Source: an uncultured Rothia sp. (lineage in GTDB: Bacteria; Actinomycetota; Actinomycetes; Actinomycetales; Micrococcaceae). From it: 12,991 nucleotides of DNA. The position numbers were made by a program, and so were the translations under genes. Numbering within the stretch: the first letter of the stretch is position 1; every line of letters begins with the position of its first letter. Location: assembly GCA_937935205.1 (NCBI GenBank), contig CALGXU010000162.1:1-12991 (forward strand), given 5' to 3'. This document shows positions 12,085 to 12,991 of the stretch, one piece after another. The notes under the pieces were generated by a model, which was not told the DNA's origin, searched no databases, and saw only the letters and a list, made by a program, of their open reading frames with translations.

Positions 12085-12991
12085 ATGAACACCCCTAATA
12101 ACTCCGGCACCCCGCAGATCGACGAATCCATCCGCATCAGCCACCTCGAGCCCATGCGCGGCGACGAGAAGAAGCTCGGCTTCCTCTCCTTCGGCCACTG
12201 GGCTGAGGTCCCCGGCTCGCGCGTACCCTCCGCCGCAGAATCCCTGCACCAGGCAATCGACCTTGCTGTAGGCGCCGAAGACATCGGACTGGACGGCGCG
12301 TTCTTCCGCGTGCACCACTTCGACCAGCAGCAGGCGACCCCTTACCCGCTGCTCTCCGCAATCGCCGCTAAGACCGAACGCATCGAGCTCGGCACCGGCG
12401 TGATTGACATGCGCTACGAAAACCCGCTCTACATGGCAGAACTTGCCGCCATGGCAGACCTCATCGCGGCGGGCCGACTGCAGCTGGGTGTCTCCCGCGG
12501 TTCGCCCGAGTCCGTCATTCGCGGCTTTGAGAGCTTCGGCTACTACCCGGCAGAAGGCGAAGACGAGGGCGATATGGCGCGCCGCCACCTCGATATTTTC
12601 CTCAAGGCAATTGAGGGTGAGGGCATGGCGCCCAGCGCTCGCATGGCGGGCAAGTACGCCCCCATTCAGCCGCAGTCGCCGGGTCTGCGCGACCGCATCT
12701 GGTGGGGTGCAGGCAGTGATAGCACCGCCGTGTGGACCGCGCAGAAGGGCCTGAACCTGATGTCGTCAACCCTGATGCTGGAAGATAAGGGCATTCCCTT
12801 CGATCAGCAGCAGGCGCAGCAGATTCGCCTCTTCCGCTCCGAGTGGGTGAAGGCGGGTAATTCGGGTGTTCCGCGTGTTTCGGTGTCCCGTTCGGTGCTG
12901 CCCGTTATTGATGAAACCTCGGCACGCTACTTTGGCCGCCGCGCCGCGGAGGACTCGCAGGATTACACCGGCATTATCGACAACACCTTCT
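12085..12991 (+). CDS. LLM-class flavin-dependent oxidoreductase (truncated by window edge)
   Basis: The first 302 residues of a luciferase-like monooxygenase-family enzyme, which uses reduced FMN or a related flavin to oxidise an unknown substrate. Visible: LGFLSFGHWAEV at 31-42 (first barrel strand), EDIGLDGAFFRVHHF near 65-79, the strand ELGTGVIDMRYENPLYMAE at 101-119, and AGRLQLGVSRGSPE at 129-142, which matches the usual flavin-binding part of the barrel. RIWWGAG (204-210) is the later strand seen in the family. It continues past the right edge, so the C-terminus cannot be judged. AAAGGA (12072-12077) sits eight bases before the ATG and fixes the start. A strong promoter with two palindromes precedes it, so expression is probably held down until a signal appears; oxidative or electrophile stress would fit, but this is inference. 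Confidence 0.88.
   Translation, partial: MNTPNNSGTPQIDESIRISHLEPMRGDEKKLGFLSFGHWAEVPGSRVPSAAESLHQAIDLAVGAEDIGLDGAFFRVHHFDQQQATPYPLLSAIAAKTERIELGTGVIDMRYENPLYMAELAAMADLIAAGRLQLGVSRGSPESVIRGFESFGYYPAEGEDEGDMARRHLDIFLKAIEGEGMAPSARMAGKYAPIQPQSPGLRDRIWWGAGSDSTAVWTAQKGLNLMSSTLMLEDKGIPFDQQQAQQIRLFRSEWVKAGNSGVPRVSVSRSVLPVIDETSARYFGRRAAEDSQDYTGIIDNTF

Noticed and set aside
1..12991. CRISPR array, tRNA, rRNA, insertion sequence or prophage
   Set aside because: No regularly spaced repeats, cloverleaf, transposase motif or phage gene was seen on either strand.

Overview
The window is high-GC, densely packed bacterial DNA and looks chromosomal. The gene families and their order point to an actinobacterium. 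My best guess is the Micrococcaceae, for example Rothia, but the genus is inferred. I see no tRNA, rRNA, CRISPR array, transposase or phage gene.

Left part (1-2515). The end of a Nudix hydrolase gene closes with a strong hairpin terminator. A family A DNA polymerase follows on the minus strand, of the actinobacterial type named 'bifunctional 3'-5' exonuclease/DNA polymerase'. Between it and the next operon lies a 207-base divergent region with a perfect DnaA-box sequence.

Centre (2516-10138). This is the actinobacterial 'helicase/secretion neighbourhood': a Tad/Flp-type pilus or secretion cluster read rightward, facing a large DEAH-box helicase read leftward. The Tad genes encode a TadA-type ATPase, a single protein with both TadB-like and TadC-like halves, a Flp-type pilin (DUF4244-like) with a very long N-terminal extension, a TadE-like pseudopilin and a TadG-like membrane protein. 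The ATPase and membrane platform would assemble the small pilins on the outer face of the membrane. No TadZ/CpaE-like gene and no prepilin peptidase are present, so the peptidase must be encoded elsewhere. The helicase belongs to the DUF1998 group (MrfA/Hrq1/SftH-like) and probably acts in DNA repair. The lasting association of a Tad machine with DNA enzymes, and the known role of Flp pili in transformation of Micrococcus luteus, make DNA uptake a reasonable hypothesis.

Right part (10139-12991). Divergent from the helicase is trhO, a tRNA uridine-34 hydroxylase gene, coupled by a TAATG overlap to a GyrI-like ligand-binding protein gene. A terminator follows, then a 208-base region with short repeats and a G-rich stretch. 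The window ends in a truncated gene for a luciferase-like flavin-dependent oxidoreductase. That gene has a textbook sigma-70 promoter overlapped by two palindromes, which suggests control by a repressor.

Three genes (polymerase, helicase, trhO) each have a -10-like hexamer 6-7 bases before the chosen start codon and no ribosome binding site. This suggests leaderless transcripts, and I used it to choose starts. The tad genes after the first have ordinary purine-rich ribosome binding sites.
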